DNA of 64,000 bases from Azolla caroliniana (GCA_043228905.1 JBHGNT010000009.1:18414001-18478000), one strand, 5' to 3'; positions 1 to 13,035 are shown, counted from the first letter of the stretch. Program-made: numbers and translations. Notes: generated by a model from the sequence alone, not told the origin.

Positions 1-66
1 ACGAATGCGCATTATGACTCCGTGAATGATTCTCGGTCGTCGTGCACTAGGGTCACGATTCTAAAC

Positions 67-139
67 CGACCCTACTAGGGGTCGAACCTAGAATCTTTGG
101 TTTCGAAGACCAACGCCTTATCCATTAGGCCATAGGATC
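67..139 (-). tRNA. tRNA-Arg(TCG), array unit 1
   Basis: It reads CGA/CGG-type arginine codons if expressed. The 72-nt body folds as a full cloverleaf: acceptor GATCCTA/TAGGGTC (one T-G wobble), 3-bp D stem, anticodon stem TTGGT/ACCAA with loop CTTCGAA, T stem CTAGG/CCTAG, and a G discriminator at 67. The anticodon is complementary to plus-strand 104-106. The internal A box TGGCCTAATGG and B box GGTTCGACCCC fit the Pol III consensus, and A20, an arginine identity base, is present. There is no intron and no encoded CCA, as expected for a nuclear gene. No run of four T occurs within about 100 nt downstream. It differs from the ACG partner at only about six sites, including the anticodon. Confidence 0.93.
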
Positions 140-915
140 TTCGACCTTTCATCGAAAAGCGAAGGGAATGAAGATCTCACATGTGAACGGATAGGACCTC
201 TTATTTCTCGTCATATTTCTTGATCGTCGTATTTTTCGTAGGATCTCTTGTCTCTTACCTTACCATTATATTACTCGCCACATTACGGAGATGAGCTTAA
301 ATGGGTTTATCGGATAAAGGTATGCGGTGTGACGTATGCAATCCATAGAAAAGCATTCATGACCGTACAAATGACCTTCGAGAAGAGTTTTCGTCTCGAA
401 CTGCCAATCTCTGATGCGCAACGTTACCGTTCTCGTCTCATGATACCAACCGCTAGATTCTTCCACTCGTACGTAAACTTGCATTGTTGAATCTCGAATA
501 CGCTACCTTCTATTAATTCTACCCTAACCAAATGAAGAGTATCGCGCATGCGACGTCTTAGTGGCGGCCTTCGTGTAGGTTGTTTCTAAATCTTAAACGA
601 CGTCATCCTTGTGGACGACTACATTCAAATGCACACCATACAACAACTAGGCGTCATCACATTCTCGCGTCTACTCGCTTGTATTCAAACTAGGAGCACG
701 GCGAGCCTAAGCAAGAAAGGCATTGTTCATATGTTCCCTCGAGCGAGTGCGCATTAAAAATATGTGAACGGCATCGTCGTGATCGATGATTACGTTCAAA
801 TGAGCGACTTTTATCCCTTCCCCAATCCACGCATGTATTGATTGCGCAACGTTACCGAGCACTCTCGTTGTCATCGTCGTATTCCGATTCTCGAGAAGCG
901 GAACCTAATCCTAGT

Positions 916-988
916 CGATCCTACTAGGGATCGAACCTAGAATCTCTGGTTTCGTAGACCAGCGCCTTATCCATTGGGCCATAGGATC
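916..988 (-). tRNA. tRNA-Arg(ACG), array unit 1
   Basis: It reads CGU/CGC/CGA once A34 becomes inosine. It closely resembles the plant nuclear tRNA-Arg(ACG) as I remember it. The fold is complete: acceptor GATCCTA/TAGGATC fully paired, anticodon stem CTGGT/ACCAG with loop CTACGAA, T stem CTAGG/CCTAG, G discriminator. The anticodon is complementary to 953-955. A box TGGCCCAATGG and B box GGTTCGATCCC are intact. The first downstream T-run is about 155 nt away (AAAAA at 756-760 on the plus strand), so a nearby Pol III terminator is missing. The 5' flank CGAA before GATCC is shared with the TCG gene, which suggests the two arose by duplication. Confidence 0.94.
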
Positions 989-1245
989 TTCGGTTTTCCG
1001 TTGGTAATTGTAGTCCCATTGAGGATCGCGATTGACGTGCGGCACACTTTTGACGAGGAATTTGTGCCGGATAAACCATTCCATTTCTTTTACCTGTTAA
1101 ACATCATCATCCTCGTAAATGAATGCAACCATTAAGCCAAAACAGTGGATACAAAGATCACATTTTCTGGACGGTTGAGACGAATGCGCATTATGACTCC
1201 GTGAATGATTCTCGGTCGTCGTGCACTAGGGTCACGATTCTAAAC

Positions 1246-1318
1246 CGACCCTACTAGGGGTCGAACCTAGAATCTTTGGTTTCGAAGACCAACGCCTTAT
1301 CCATTAGGCCATAGGATC
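1246..1318 (-). tRNA. tRNA-Arg(TCG), unit 2
   Basis: Same as the unit 1 copy by eye. Confidence 0.92.
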
Positions 1319-2094
1319 TTCGACCTTTCATCGAAAAGCGAAGGGAATGAAGATCTCACATGTGAACGGATAGGACCTCTTATTTCTCGTCATATTTCTT
1401 GATCGTCGTATTTTTCGTAGGATCTCTTGTCTCTTACCTTACCATTATATTACTCGCCACATTACGGAGATGAGCTTAAATGGGTTTATCGGATAAAGGT
1501 ATGCGGTGTGACGTATGCAATCCATAGAAAAGCATTCATGACCGTACAAATGACCTTCGAGAAGAGTTTTCGTCTCGAACTGCCAATCTCTGATGCGCAA
1601 CGTTACCGTTCTCGTCTCATGATACCAACCGCTAGATTCTTCCACTCGTACGTAAACTTGCATTGTTGAATCTCGAATACGCTACCTTCTATTAATTCTA
1701 CCCTAACCAAATGAAGAGTATCGCGCATGCGACGTCTTAGTGGCGGCCTTCGTGTAGGTTGTTTCTAAATCTTAAACGACGTCATCCTTGTGGACGACTA
1801 CATTCAAATGCACACCATACAACAACTAGGCGTCATCACATTCTCGCGTCTACTCGCTTGTATTCAAACTAGGAGCACGGCGAGCCTAAGCAAGAAAGGC
1901 ATTGTTCATATGTTCCCTCGAGCGAGTGCGCATTAAAAATATGTGAACGGCATCGTCGTGATCGATGATTACGTTCAAATGAGCGACTTTTATCCCTTCC
2001 CCAATCCACGCATGTATTGATTGCGCAACGTTACCGAGCACTCTCGTTGTCATCGTCGTATTCCGATTCTCGAGAAGCGGAACCTAATCCTAGT

Positions 2095-2167
2095 CGATCC
2101 TACTAGGGATCGAACCTAGAATCTCTGGTTTCGTAGACCAGCGCCTTATCCATTGGGCCATAGGATC
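2095..2167 (-). tRNA. tRNA-Arg(ACG), unit 2
   Basis: Same as the unit 1 copy; the 3' flank reads CTAGTC on the plus strand, as in unit 1. Confidence 0.92.
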
Positions 2168-2424
2168 TTCGGTTTTCCGTTGGTAATTGTAGTCCCATTG
2201 AGGATCGCGATTGACGTGCGGCACACTTTTGACGAGGAATTTGTGCCGGATAAACCATTCCATTTCTTTTACCTGTTAAACATCATCATCCTCGTAAATG
2301 AATGCAACCATTAAGCCAAAACAGTGGATACAAAGATCACATTTTCTGGACGGTTGAGACGAATGCGCATTATGACTCCGTGAATGATTCTCGGTCGTCG
2401 TGCACTAGGGTCACGATTCTAAAC

Positions 2425-2497
2425 CGACCCTACTAGGGGTCGAACCTAGAATCTTTGGTTTCGAAGACCAACGCCTTATCCATTAGGCCATAGGATC
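2425..2497 (-). tRNA. tRNA-Arg(TCG), unit 3
   Basis: Same as the unit 1 copy by eye. Confidence 0.92.
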
Positions 2498-3273
2498 TTC
2501 GACCTTTCATCGAAAAGCGAAGGGAATGAAGATCTCACATGTGAACGGATAGGACCTCTTATTTCTCGTCATATTTCTTGATCGTCGTATTTTTCGTAGG
2601 ATCTCTTGTCTCTTACCTTACCATTATATTACTCGCCACATTACGGAGATGAGCTTAAATGGGTTTATCGGATAAAGGTATGCGGTGTGACGTATGCAAT
2701 CCATAGAAAAGCATTCATGACCGTACAAATGACCTTCGAGAAGAGTTTTCGTCTCGAACTGCCAATCTCTGATGCGCAACGTTACCGTTCTCGTCTCATG
2801 ATACCAACCGCTAGATTCTTCCACTCGTACGTAAACTTGCATTGTTGAATCTCGAATACGCTACCTTCTATTAATTCTACCCTAACCAAATGAAGAGTAT
2901 CGCGCATGCGACGTCTTAGTGGCGGCCTTCGTGTAGGTTGTTTCTAAATCTTAAACGACGTCATCCTTGTGGACGACTACATTCAAATGCACACCATACA
3001 ACAACTAGGCGTCATCACATTCTCGCGTCTACTCGCTTGTATTCAAACTAGGAGCACGGCGAGCCTAAGCAAGAAAGGCATTGTTCATATGTTCCCTCGA
3101 GCGAGTGCGCATTAAAAATATGTGAACGGCATCGTCGTGATCGATGATTACGTTCAAATGAGCGACTTTTATCCCTTCCCCAATCCACGCATGTATTGAT
3201 TGCGCAACGTTACCGAGCACTCTCGTTGTCATCGTCGTATTCCGATTCTCGAGAAGCGGAACCTAATCCTAAT

Positions 3274-3346
3274 CGATCCTACTAGGGATCGAACCTAGAA
3301 TCTCTGGTTTCGTAGACCAGCGCCTTATCCATTGGGCCATAGGATC
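3274..3346 (-). tRNA. tRNA-Arg(ACG), unit 3
   Basis: Body as in unit 1. From here to unit 12 the plus-strand flank is CTAATC instead of CTAGTC. Confidence 0.92.
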
Positions 3347-3603
3347 TTCGGTTTTCCGTTGGTAATTGTAGTCCCATTGAGGATCGCGATTGACGTGCGG
3401 CACACTTTTGACGAGGAATTTGTGCCGGATAAACCATTCCATTTCTTTTACCTGTTAAACATCATCATCCTCGTAAATGAATGCAACCATTAAGCCAAAA
3501 CAGTGGATACAAAGATCACATTTTCTGGACGGTTGAGACGAATGCGCATTATGACTCCGTGAATGATTCTCGGTCGTCGTGCACTAGGGTCACGATTCTA
3601 AAC

Positions 3604-3676
3604 CGACCCTACTAGGGGTCGAACCTAGAATCTTTGGTTTCGAAGACCAACGCCTTATCCATTAGGCCATAGGATC
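3604..3676 (-). tRNA. tRNA-Arg(TCG), unit 4
   Basis: Same as the unit 1 copy by eye. Confidence 0.92.
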
Positions 3677-4452
3677 TTCGACCTTTCATCGAAAAGCGAA
3701 GGGAATGAAGATCTCACATGTGAACGGATAGGACCTCTTATTTCTCGTCATATTTCTTGATCGTCGTATTTTTCGTAGGATCTCTTGTCTCTTACCTTAC
3801 CATTATATTACTCGCCACATTACGGAGATGAGCTTAAATGGGTTTATCGGATAAAGGTATGCGGTGTGACGTATGCAATCCATAGAAAAGCATTCATGAC
3901 CGTACAAATGACCTTCGAGAAGAGTTTTCGTCTCGAACTGCCAATCTCTGATGCGCAACGTTACCGTTCTCGTCTCATGATACCAACCGCTAGATTCTTC
4001 CACTCGTACGTAAACTTGCATTGTTGAATCTCGAATACGCTACCTTCTATTAATTCTACCCTAACCAAATGAAGAGTATCGCGCATGCGACGTCTTAGTG
4101 GCGGCCTTCGTGTAGGTTGTTTCTAAATCTTAAACGACGTCATCCTTGTGGACGACTACATTCAAATGCACACCATACAACAACTAGGCGTCATCACATT
4201 CTCGCGTCTACTCGCTTGTATTCAAACTAGGAGCACGGCGAGCCTAAGCAAGAAAGGCATTGTTCATATGTTCCCTCGAGCGAGTGCGCATTAAAAATAT
4301 GTGAACGGCATCGTCGTGATCGATGATTACGTTCAAATGAGCGACTTTTATCCCTTCCCCAATCCACGCATGTATTGATTGCGCAACGTTACCGAGCACT
4401 CTCGTTGTCATCGTCGTATTCCGATTCTCGAGAAGCGGAACCTAATCCTAAT

Positions 4453-4525
4453 CGATCCTACTAGGGATCGAACCTAGAATCTCTGGTTTCGTAGACCAGC
4501 GCCTTATCCATTGGGCCATAGGATC
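4453..4525 (-). tRNA. tRNA-Arg(ACG), unit 4
   Basis: Same as the unit 3 copy by eye. Confidence 0.92.
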
Positions 4526-4782
4526 TTCGGTTTTCCGTTGGTAATTGTAGTCCCATTGAGGATCGCGATTGACGTGCGGCACACTTTTGACGAGGAATTT
4601 GTGCCGGATAAACCATTCCATTTCTTTTACCTGTTAAACATCATCATCCTCGTAAATGAATGCAACCATTAAGCCAAAACAGTGGATACAAAGATCACAT
4701 TTTCTGGACGGTTGAGACGAATGCGCATTATGACTCCGTGAATGATTCTCGGTCGTCGTGCACTAGGGTCACGATTCTAAAC

Positions 4783-4855
4783 CGACCCTACTAGGGGTCG
4801 AACCTAGAATCTTTGGTTTCGAAGACCAACGCCTTATCCATTAGGCCATAGGATC
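4783..4855 (-). tRNA. tRNA-Arg(TCG), unit 5
   Basis: Same as the unit 1 copy by eye. Confidence 0.92.
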
Positions 4856-5631
4856 TTCGACCTTTCATCGAAAAGCGAAGGGAATGAAGATCTCACATGT
4901 GAACGGATAGGACCTCTTATTTCTCGTCATATTTCTTGATCGTCGTATTTTTCGTAGGATCTCTTGTCTCTTACCTTACCATTATATTACTCGCCACATT
5001 ACGGAGATGAGCTTAAATGGGTTTATCGGATAAAGGTATGCGGTGTGACGTATGCAATCCATAGAAAAGCATTCATGACCGTACAAATGACCTTCGAGAA
5101 GAGTTTTCGTCTCGAACTGCCAATCTCTGATGCGCAACGTTACCGTTCTCGTCTCATGATACCAACCGCTAGATTCTTCCACTCGTACGTAAACTTGCAT
5201 TGTTGAATCTCGAATACGCTACCTTCTATTAATTCTACCCTAACCAAATGAAGAGTATCGCGCATGCGACGTCTTAGTGGCGGCCTTCGTGTAGGTTGTT
5301 TCTAAATCTTAAACGACGTCATCCTTGTGGACGACTACATTCAAATGCACACCATACAACAACTAGGCGTCATCACATTCTCGCGTCTACTCGCTTGTAT
5401 TCAAACTAGGAGCACGGCGAGCCTAAGCAAGAAAGGCATTGTTCATATGTTCCCTCGAGCGAGTGCGCATTAAAAATATGTGAACGGCATCGTCGTGATC
5501 GATGATTACGTTCAAATGAGCGACTTTTATCCCTTCCCCAATCCACGCATGTATTGATTGCGCAACGTTACCGAGCACTCTCGTTGTCATCGTCGTATTC
5601 CGATTCTCGAGAAGCGGAACCTAATCCTAAT

Positions 5632-5704
5632 CGATCCTACTAGGGATCGAACCTAGAATCTCTGGTTTCGTAGACCAGCGCCTTATCCATTGGGCCATAG
5701 GATC
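5632..5704 (-). tRNA. tRNA-Arg(ACG), unit 5
   Basis: Same as the unit 3 copy by eye. Confidence 0.92.
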
Positions 5705-5961
5705 TTCGGTTTTCCGTTGGTAATTGTAGTCCCATTGAGGATCGCGATTGACGTGCGGCACACTTTTGACGAGGAATTTGTGCCGGATAAACCATTCCAT
5801 TTCTTTTACCTGTTAAACATCATCATCCTCGTAAATGAATGCAACCATTAAGCCAAAACAGTGGATACAAAGATCACATTTTCTGGACGGTTGAGACGAA
5901 TGCGCATTATGACTCCGTGAATGATTCTCGGTCGTCGTGCACTAGGGTCACGATTCTAAAC

Positions 5962-6034
5962 CGACCCTACTAGGGGTCGAACCTAGAATCTTTGGTTTCG
6001 AAGACCAACGCCTTATCCATTAGGCCATAGGATC
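5962..6034 (-). tRNA. tRNA-Arg(TCG), unit 6
   Basis: Same as the unit 1 copy by eye. Confidence 0.92.
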
Positions 6035-6810
6035 TTCGACCTTTCATCGAAAAGCGAAGGGAATGAAGATCTCACATGTGAACGGATAGGACCTCTTATT
6101 TCTCGTCATATTTCTTGATCGTCGTATTTTTCGTAGGATCTCTTGTCTCTTACCTTACCATTATATTACTCGCCACATTACGGAGATGAGCTTAAATGGG
6201 TTTATCGGATAAAGGTATGCGGTGTGACGTATGCAATCCATAGAAAAGCATTCATGACCGTACAAATGACCTTCGAGAAGAGTTTTCGTCTCGAACTGCC
6301 AATCTCTGATGCGCAACGTTACCGTTCTCGTCTCATGATACCAACCGCTAGATTCTTCCACTCGTACGTAAACTTGCATTGTTGAATCTCGAATACGCTA
6401 CCTTCTATTAATTCTACCCTAACCAAATGAAGAGTATCGCGCATGCGACGTCTTAGTGGCGGCCTTCGTGTAGGTTGTTTCTAAATCTTAAACGACGTCA
6501 TCCTTGTGGACGACTACATTCAAATGCACACCATACAACAACTAGGCGTCATCACATTCTCGCGTCTACTCGCTTGTATTCAAACTAGGAGCACGGCGAG
6601 CCTAAGCAAGAAAGGCATTGTTCATATGTTCCCTCGAGCGAGTGCGCATTAAAAATATGTGAACGGCATCGTCGTGATCGATGATTACGTTCAAATGAGC
6701 GACTTTTATCCCTTCCCCAATCCACGCATGTATTGATTGCGCAACGTTACCGAGCACTCTCGTTGTCATCGTCGTATTCCGATTCTCGAGAAGCGGAACC
6801 TAATCCTAAT

Positions 6811-6883
6811 CGATCCTACTAGGGATCGAACCTAGAATCTCTGGTTTCGTAGACCAGCGCCTTATCCATTGGGCCATAGGATC
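6811..6883 (-). tRNA. tRNA-Arg(ACG), unit 6
   Basis: Same as the unit 3 copy by eye. Confidence 0.92.
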
Positions 6884-7140
6884 TTCGGTTTTCCGTTGGT
6901 AATTGTAGTCCCATTGAGGATCGCGATTGACGTGCGGCACACTTTTGACGAGGAATTTGTGCCGGATAAACCATTCCATTTCTTTTACCTGTTAAACATC
7001 ATCATCCTCGTAAATGAATGCAACCATTAAGCCAAAACAGTGGATACAAAGATCACATTTTCTGGACGGTTGAGACGAATGCGCATTATGACTCCGTGAA
7101 TGATTCTCGGTCGTCGTGCACTAGGGTCACGATTCTAAAC

Positions 7141-7213
7141 CGACCCTACTAGGGGTCGAACCTAGAATCTTTGGTTTCGAAGACCAACGCCTTATCCATT
7201 AGGCCATAGGATC
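7141..7213 (-). tRNA. tRNA-Arg(TCG), unit 7
   Basis: Same as the unit 1 copy by eye. Confidence 0.92.
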
Positions 7214-7989
7214 TTCGACCTTTCATCGAAAAGCGAAGGGAATGAAGATCTCACATGTGAACGGATAGGACCTCTTATTTCTCGTCATATTTCTTGATCG
7301 TCGTATTTTTCGTAGGATCTCTTGTCTCTTACCTTACCATTATATTACTCGCCACATTACGGAGATGAGCTTAAATGGGTTTATCGGATAAAGGTATGCG
7401 GTGTGACGTATGCAATCCATAGAAAAGCATTCATGACCGTACAAATGACCTTCGAGAAGAGTTTTCGTCTCGAACTGCCAATCTCTGATGCGCAACGTTA
7501 CCGTTCTCGTCTCATGATACCAACCGCTAGATTCTTCCACTCGTACGTAAACTTGCATTGTTGAATCTCGAATACGCTACCTTCTATTAATTCTACCCTA
7601 ACCAAATGAAGAGTATCGCGCATGCGACGTCTTAGTGGCGGCCTTCGTGTAGGTTGTTTCTAAATCTTAAACGACGTCATCCTTGTGGACGACTACATTC
7701 AAATGCACACCATACAACAACTAGGCGTCATCACATTCTCGCGTCTACTCGCTTGTATTCAAACTAGGAGCACGGCGAGCCTAAGCAAGAAAGGCATTGT
7801 TCATATGTTCCCTCGAGCGAGTGCGCATTAAAAATATGTGAACGGCATCGTCGTGATCGATGATTACGTTCAAATGAGCGACTTTTATCCCTTCCCCAAT
7901 CCACGCATGTATTGATTGCGCAACGTTACCGAGCACTCTCGTTGTCATCGTCGTATTCCGATTCTCGAGAAGCGGAACCTAATCCTAAT

Positions 7990-8062
7990 CGATCCTACTA
8001 GGGATCGAACCTAGAATCTCTGGTTTCGTAGACCAGCGCCTTATCCATTGGGCCATAGGATC
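7990..8062 (-). tRNA. tRNA-Arg(ACG), unit 7
   Basis: Same as the unit 3 copy by eye. Confidence 0.92.
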
Positions 8063-8319
8063 TTCGGTTTTCCGTTGGTAATTGTAGTCCCATTGAGGAT
8101 CGCGATTGACGTGCGGCACACTTTTGACGAGGAATTTGTGCCGGATAAACCATTCCATTTCTTTTACCTGTTAAACATCATCATCCTCGTAAATGAATGC
8201 AACCATTAAGCCAAAACAGTGGATACAAAGATCACATTTTCTGGACGGTTGAGACGAATGCGCATTATGACTCCGTGAATGATTCTCGGTCGTCGTGCAC
8301 TAGGGTCACGATTCTAAAC

Positions 8320-8392
8320 CGACCCTACTAGGGGTCGAACCTAGAATCTTTGGTTTCGAAGACCAACGCCTTATCCATTAGGCCATAGGATC
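8320..8392 (-). tRNA. tRNA-Arg(TCG), unit 8
   Basis: Same as the unit 1 copy by eye. Confidence 0.92.
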
Positions 8393-9168
8393 TTCGACCT
8401 TTCATCGAAAAGCGAAGGGAATGAAGATCTCACATGTGAACGGATAGGACCTCTTATTTCTCGTCATATTTCTTGATCGTCGTATTTTTCGTAGGATCTC
8501 TTGTCTCTTACCTTACCATTATATTACTCGCCACATTACGGAGATGAGCTTAAATGGGTTTATCGGATAAAGGTATGCGGTGTGACGTATGCAATCCATA
8601 GAAAAGCATTCATGACCGTACAAATGACCTTCGAGAAGAGTTTTCGTCTCGAACTGCCAATCTCTGATGCGCAACGTTACCGTTCTCGTCTCATGATACC
8701 AACCGCTAGATTCTTCCACTCGTACGTAAACTTGCATTGTTGAATCTCGAATACGCTACCTTCTATTAATTCTACCCTAACCAAATGAAGAGTATCGCGC
8801 ATGCGACGTCTTAGTGGCGGCCTTCGTGTAGGTTGTTTCTAAATCTTAAACGACGTCATCCTTGTGGACGACTACATTCAAATGCACACCATACAACAAC
8901 TAGGCGTCATCACATTCTCGCGTCTACTCGCTTGTATTCAAACTAGGAGCACGGCGAGCCTAAGCAAGAAAGGCATTGTTCATATGTTCCCTCGAGCGAG
9001 TGCGCATTAAAAATATGTGAACGGCATCGTCGTGATCGATGATTACGTTCAAATGAGCGACTTTTATCCCTTCCCCAATCCACGCATGTATTGATTGCGC
9101 AACGTTACCGAGCACTCTCGTTGTCATCGTCGTATTCCGATTCTCGAGAAGCGGAACCTAATCCTAAT

Positions 9169-9241
9169 CGATCCTACTAGGGATCGAACCTAGAATCTCC
9201 GGTTTCGTAGACCAGCGCCTTATCCATTGGGCCATAGGATC
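9169..9241 (-). tRNA. tRNA-Arg(ACG), unit 8, anticodon-stem variant
   Basis: The 3' side of the anticodon stem is ACCGG instead of ACCAG, so pair 28-42 becomes T-G. The fold is kept. Confidence 0.91.
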
Positions 9242-9498
9242 TTCGGTTTTCCGTTGGTAATTGTAGTCCCATTGAGGATCGCGATTGACGTGCGGCACAC
9301 TTTTGACGAGGAATTTGTGCCGGATAAACCATTCCATTTCTTTTACCTGTTAAACATCATCATCCTCGTAAATGAATGCAACCATTAAGCCAAAACAGTG
9401 GATACAAAGATCACATTTTCTGGACGGTTGAGACGAATGCGCATTATGACTCCGTGAATGATTCTCGGTCGTCGTGCACTAGGGTCACGATTCTAAAC

Positions 9499-9571
9499 CG
9501 ACCCTACTAGGGGTCGAACCTAGAATCTTTGGTTTCGAAGACCAACGCCTTATCCATTAGGCCATAGGATC
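9499..9571 (-). tRNA. tRNA-Arg(TCG), unit 9
   Basis: Same as the unit 1 copy by eye. Confidence 0.92.
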
Positions 9572-10347
9572 TTCGACCTTTCATCGAAAAGCGAAGGGAA
9601 TGAAGATCTCACATGTGAACGGATAGGACCTCTTATTTCTCGTCATATTTCTTGATCGTCGTATTTTTCGTAGGATCTCTTGTCTCTTACCTTACCATTA
9701 TATTACTCGCCACATTACGGAGATGAGCTTAAATGGGTTTATCGGATAAAGGTATGCGGTGTGACGTATGCAATCCATAGAAAAGCATTCATGACCGTAC
9801 AAATGACCTTCGAGAAGAGTTTTCGTCTCGAACTGCCAATCTCTGATGCGCAACGTTACCGTTCTCGTCTCATGATACCAACCGCTAGATTCTTCCACTC
9901 GTACGTAAACTTGCATTGTTGAATCTCGAATACGCTACCTTCTATTAATTCTACCCTAACCAAATGAAGAGTATCGCGCATGCGACGTCTTAGTGGCGGC
10001 CTTCGTGTAGGTTGTTTCTAAATCTTAAACGACGTCATCCTTGTGGACGACTACATTCAAATGCACACCATACAACAACTAGGCGTCATCACATTCTCGC
10101 GTCTACTCGCTTGTATTCAAACTAGGAGCACGGCGAGCCTAAGCAAGAAAGGCATTGTTCATATGTTCCCTCGAGCGAGTGCGCATTAAAAATATGTGAA
10201 CGGCATCGTCGTGATCGATGATTACGTTCAAATGAGCGACTTTTATCCCTTCCCCAATCCACGCATGTATTGATTGCGCAACGTTACCGAGCACTCTCGT
10301 TGTCATCGTCGTATTCCGATTCTCGAGAAGCGGAACCTAATCCTAAT

Positions 10348-10420
10348 CGATCCTACTAGGGATCGAACCTAGAATCTCCGGTTTCGTAGACCAGCGCCTT
10401 ATCCATTGGGCCATAGGATC
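10348..10420 (-). tRNA. tRNA-Arg(ACG), unit 9, anticodon-stem variant
   Basis: Carries the same ACCGG variant as unit 8. Confidence 0.91.
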
Positions 10421-10677
10421 TTCGGTTTTCCGTTGGTAATTGTAGTCCCATTGAGGATCGCGATTGACGTGCGGCACACTTTTGACGAGGAATTTGTGCC
10501 GGATAAACCATTCCATTTCTTTTACCTGTTAAACATCATCATCCTCGTAAATGAATGCAACCATTAAGCCAAAACAGTGGATACAAAGATCACATTTTCT
10601 GGACGGTTGAGACGAATGCGCATTATGACTCCGTGAATGATTCTCGGTCGTCGTGCACTAGGGTCACGATTCTAAAC

Positions 10678-10750
10678 CGACCCTACTAGGGGTCGAACCT
10701 AGAATCTTTGGTTTCGAAGACCAACGCCTTATCCATTAGGCCATAGGATC
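10678..10750 (-). tRNA. tRNA-Arg(TCG), unit 10
   Basis: Same as the unit 1 copy by eye. Confidence 0.92.
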
Positions 10751-11526
10751 TTCGACCTTTCATCGAAAAGCGAAGGGAATGAAGATCTCACATGTGAACG
10801 GATAGGACCTCTTATTTCTCGTCATATTTCTTGATCGTCGTATTTTTCGTAGGATCTCTTGTCTCTTACCTTACCATTATATTACTCGCCACATTACGGA
10901 GATGAGCTTAAATGGGTTTATCGGATAAAGGTATGCGGTGTGACGTATGCAATCCATAGAAAAGCATTCATGACCGTACAAATGACCTTCGAGAAGAGTT
11001 TTCGTCTCGAACTGCCAATCTCTGATGCGCAACGTTACCGTTCTCGTCTCATGATACCAACCGCTAGATTCTTCCACTCGTACGTAAACTTGCATTGTTG
11101 AATCTCGAATACGCTACCTTCTATTAATTCTACCCTAACCAAATGAAGAGTATCGCGCATGCGACGTCTTAGTGGCGGCCTTCGTGTAGGTTGTTTCTAA
11201 ATCTTAAACGACGTCATCCTTGTGGACGACTACATTCAAATGCACACCATACAACAACTAGGCGTCATCACATTCTCGCGTCTACTCGCTTGTATTCAAA
11301 CTAGGAGCACGGCGAGCCTAAGCAAGAAAGGCATTGTTCATATGTTCCCTCGAGCGAGTGCGCATTAAAAATATGTGAACGGCATCGTCGTGATCGATGA
11401 TTACGTTCAAATGAGCGACTTTTATCCCTTCCCCAATCCACGCATGTATTGATTGCGCAACGTTACCGAGCACTCTCGTTGTCATCGTCGTATTCCGATT
11501 CTCGAGAAGCGGAACCTAATCCTAAT

Positions 11527-11599
11527 CGATCCTACTAGGGATCGAACCTAGAATCTCTGGTTTCGTAGACCAGCGCCTTATCCATTGGGCCATAGGATC
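11527..11599 (-). tRNA. tRNA-Arg(ACG), unit 10
   Basis: Standard ACCAG stem, between two variant units (9 and 11). Confidence 0.92.
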
Positions 11600-11856
11600 T
11601 TCGGTTTTCCGTTGGTAATTGTAGTCCCATTGAGGATCGCGATTGACGTGCGGCACACTTTTGACGAGGAATTTGTGCCGGATAAACCATTCCATTTCTT
11701 TTACCTGTTAAACATCATCATCCTCGTAAATGAATGCAACCATTAAGCCAAAACAGTGGATACAAAGATCACATTTTCTGGACGGTTGAGACGAATGCGC
11801 ATTATGACTCCGTGAATGATTCTCGGTCGTCGTGCACTAGGGTCACGATTCTAAAC

Positions 11857-11929
11857 CGACCCTACTAGGGGTCGAACCTAGAATCTTTGGTTTCGAAGAC
11901 CAACGCCTTATCCATTAGGCCATAGGATC
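11857..11929 (-). tRNA. tRNA-Arg(TCG), unit 11
   Basis: Same as the unit 1 copy by eye. Confidence 0.92.
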
Positions 11930-12705
11930 TTCGACCTTTCATCGAAAAGCGAAGGGAATGAAGATCTCACATGTGAACGGATAGGACCTCTTATTTCTCG
12001 TCATATTTCTTGATCGTCGTATTTTTCGTAGGATCTCTTGTCTCTTACCTTACCATTATATTACTCGCCACATTACGGAGATGAGCTTAAATGGGTTTAT
12101 CGGATAAAGGTATGCGGTGTGACGTATGCAATCCATAGAAAAGCATTCATGACCGTACAAATGACCTTCGAGAAGAGTTTTCGTCTCGAACTGCCAATCT
12201 CTGATGCGCAACGTTACCGTTCTCGTCTCATGATACCAACCGCTAGATTCTTCCACTCGTACGTAAACTTGCATTGTTGAATCTCGAATACGCTACCTTC
12301 TATTAATTCTACCCTAACCAAATGAAGAGTATCGCGCATGCGACGTCTTAGTGGCGGCCTTCGTGTAGGTTGTTTCTAAATCTTAAACGACGTCATCCTT
12401 GTGGACGACTACATTCAAATGCACACCATACAACAACTAGGCGTCATCACATTCTCGCGTCTACTCGCTTGTATTCAAACTAGGAGCACGGCGAGCCTAA
12501 GCAAGAAAGGCATTGTTCATATGTTCCCTCGAGCGAGTGCGCATTAAAAATATGTGAACGGCATCGTCGTGATCGATGATTACGTTCAAATGAGCGACTT
12601 TTATCCCTTCCCCAATCCACGCATGTATTGATTGCGCAACGTTACCGAGCACTCTCGTTGTCATCGTCGTATTCCGATTCTCGAGAAGCGGAACCTAATC
12701 CTAAT

Positions 12706-12778
12706 CGATCCTACTAGGGATCGAACCTAGAATCTCCGGTTTCGTAGACCAGCGCCTTATCCATTGGGCCATAGGATC
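12706..12778 (-). tRNA. tRNA-Arg(ACG), unit 11, anticodon-stem variant
   Basis: ACCGG variant as in units 8 and 9. This unit also has GGAGGAACC in place of GGATAAACC further right. Confidence 0.91.
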
Positions 12779-13035
12779 TTCGGTTTTCCGTTGGTAATTG
12801 TAGTCCCATTGAGGATCGCGATTGACGTGCGGCACACTTTTGACGAGGAATTTGTGCCGGAGGAACCATTCCATTTCTTTTACCTGTTAAACATCATCAT
12901 CCTCGTAAATGAATGCAACCATTAAGCCAAAACAGTGGATACAAAGATCACATTTTCTGGACGGTTGAGACGAATGCGCATTATGACTCCGTGAATGATT
13001 CTCGGTCGTCGTGCACTAGGGTCACGATTCTAAAC

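Noticed and set aside
248-490. 80-residue plus and 72-residue minus reading frames repeated in nearly every array unit
   Set aside because: They overlap on opposite strands, the plus one starts with TTG and not ATG, and it is broken by TGA in units 14, 16-18, 20 and 23. They repeat only because the satellite repeats.
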